From: Sphingopyxis sp. YF1
GTDB lineage: Bacteria > Pseudomonadota > Alphaproteobacteria > Sphingomonadales > Sphingomonadaceae
Direction of reading: 5' to 3'
NCBI RefSeq assembly: GCF_022701295.1
Contig: NZ_CP033204.1
Span: forward strand, 992,001-1,056,000
DNA length: 64,000 bases
In this document: positions 63,682-64,000 of the stretch, piece by piece
How the letters are laid out: each line of letters opens with the position of its first letter
How positions within the stretch are numbered: position 1 is the stretch's first letter
Translations under genes and position numbers: made by a program
The notes under the pieces: model-generated
Told to the model about the DNA's origin: nothing
The model's database searches: none
What the model saw: the letters and a program-made list of their open reading frames with translations, nothing else

Positions 63682-64000
63682 GCCGCGGCGCTGCGAGAGG
63701 CCATTGCGTTGGCCATCCGGGTCAGGGTTTCCATCATCGCGTCGCGAATTTCGGGATCGCCGGGACGCACTTCGTCCATCGCGCGGGCCATCGCGTCGAT
63801 CCATTGCCGCGATACGTTGTGGGTCATGCCGGACAGCGCGGCATGGGCCGACATGACGCACACGCCGGGTCGTTGCTTGAACCACTGGCGTGGGCCGCCG
63901 GTCCACGCAATCAGGAAATCGGTCAGGGACTCGCGCGTCGGCCCCAGGTCGGGCGCGTGTATCGCCCGCAGTTCGGCATAGGCTTTCTCATTGTCCATCA
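63672..64000 (-). CDS. Group 2 truncated hemoglobin (5' end outside window)
   Basis: The frame continues past 64000, so the first helices are missing. The visible part has LRAIHAPDLGPTRESLTDFL, WTGGPRQWFKQR and VMSAHAALSG, typical of the E and F helix region of truncated hemoglobin group 2. The proximal histidine is probably in MSAHAAL. It overlaps the end of the MerR gene on the other strand by ten bases. A role in oxygen or NO binding is inferred. Confidence 0.85.
   Translation of the reverse strand, partial: MDNEKAYAELRAIHAPDLGPTRESLTDFLIAWTGGPRQWFKQRPGVCVMSAHAALSGMTHNVSRQWIDAMARAMDEVRPGDPEIRDAMMETLTRMANAMASRSAAAQA

Overview
The window reads as a chromosomal segment of a high-GC alphaproteobacterium, most likely a member of the Sphingomonadales (Sphingopyxis- or Sphingomonas-like). 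This is inferred from the usg gene family, two EL222-like short LOV-HTH regulators, RpoH-type heat-shock promoters, the gene order mreB-mreC-mreD-mrdA-rodA, and dispersed palindromic repeats. No rRNA operon or other taxonomic marker is present, so the assignment rests on gene content.

Region by region. 1-9.6 kb is accessory DNA: a large DUF4011-type helicase (cut by the window edge), a two-gene E2-like plus JAB-E1 cassette of the bacterial ubiquitin-like type, a membrane PAS-GGDEF-EAL protein, and an IS66 element whose transposase is truncated and followed by the 3' tail of a tyrosine recombinase. 9.7-15.2 kb holds a secreted alpha/beta hydrolase and a MipA-adaptor-FtsX-ABC export operon. 15.3-33.2 kb looks like a light-response region: two paralogous modules (LOV-HTH regulator divergent from a renalase-like flavoprotein plus a CrtI-type desaturase), photolyase, folE, a solitary trpB, ferrochelatase, a fasciclin protein and small oxidative enzymes. 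Heat-shock genes groESL and hsp20 are interleaved. A shared motif near CAACATGTCCCTTTGGGCAG lies upstream of most light-region genes.

33.3-39.9 kb contains an SDR enzyme, a minus-strand cluster of very short genes headed by a cold-shock protein and a frameshifted infA, an orphan MbcA/ParS-type antitoxin, a small tyrosine recombinase, and a cargo gene flanked by copies of that recombinase's 3' end. 40.2-49.7 kb is a locus I could not assign to any known system: a PDZ-like membrane histidine kinase, its LuxR-type response regulator and about ten mostly secreted proteins of unknown function. All four apparent transcription units are preceded by a palindrome of the form CCCCTGTTCAGGGG, so they probably form one regulon.

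50.1-52.0 kb is an integration site: an IS3 remnant and a P4-type integrase beside tRNA-Lys(CTT). 52.1-64 kb is core genome: rodA, mrdA, mreD, mreC and mreB, divergent mutL, a repeat-rich spacer, a lipoprotein, a PhoD-type phosphatase, a glutaredoxin-MauE fusion divergent from a MerR regulator with a perfect operator palindrome, and the end of a truncated hemoglobin gene.
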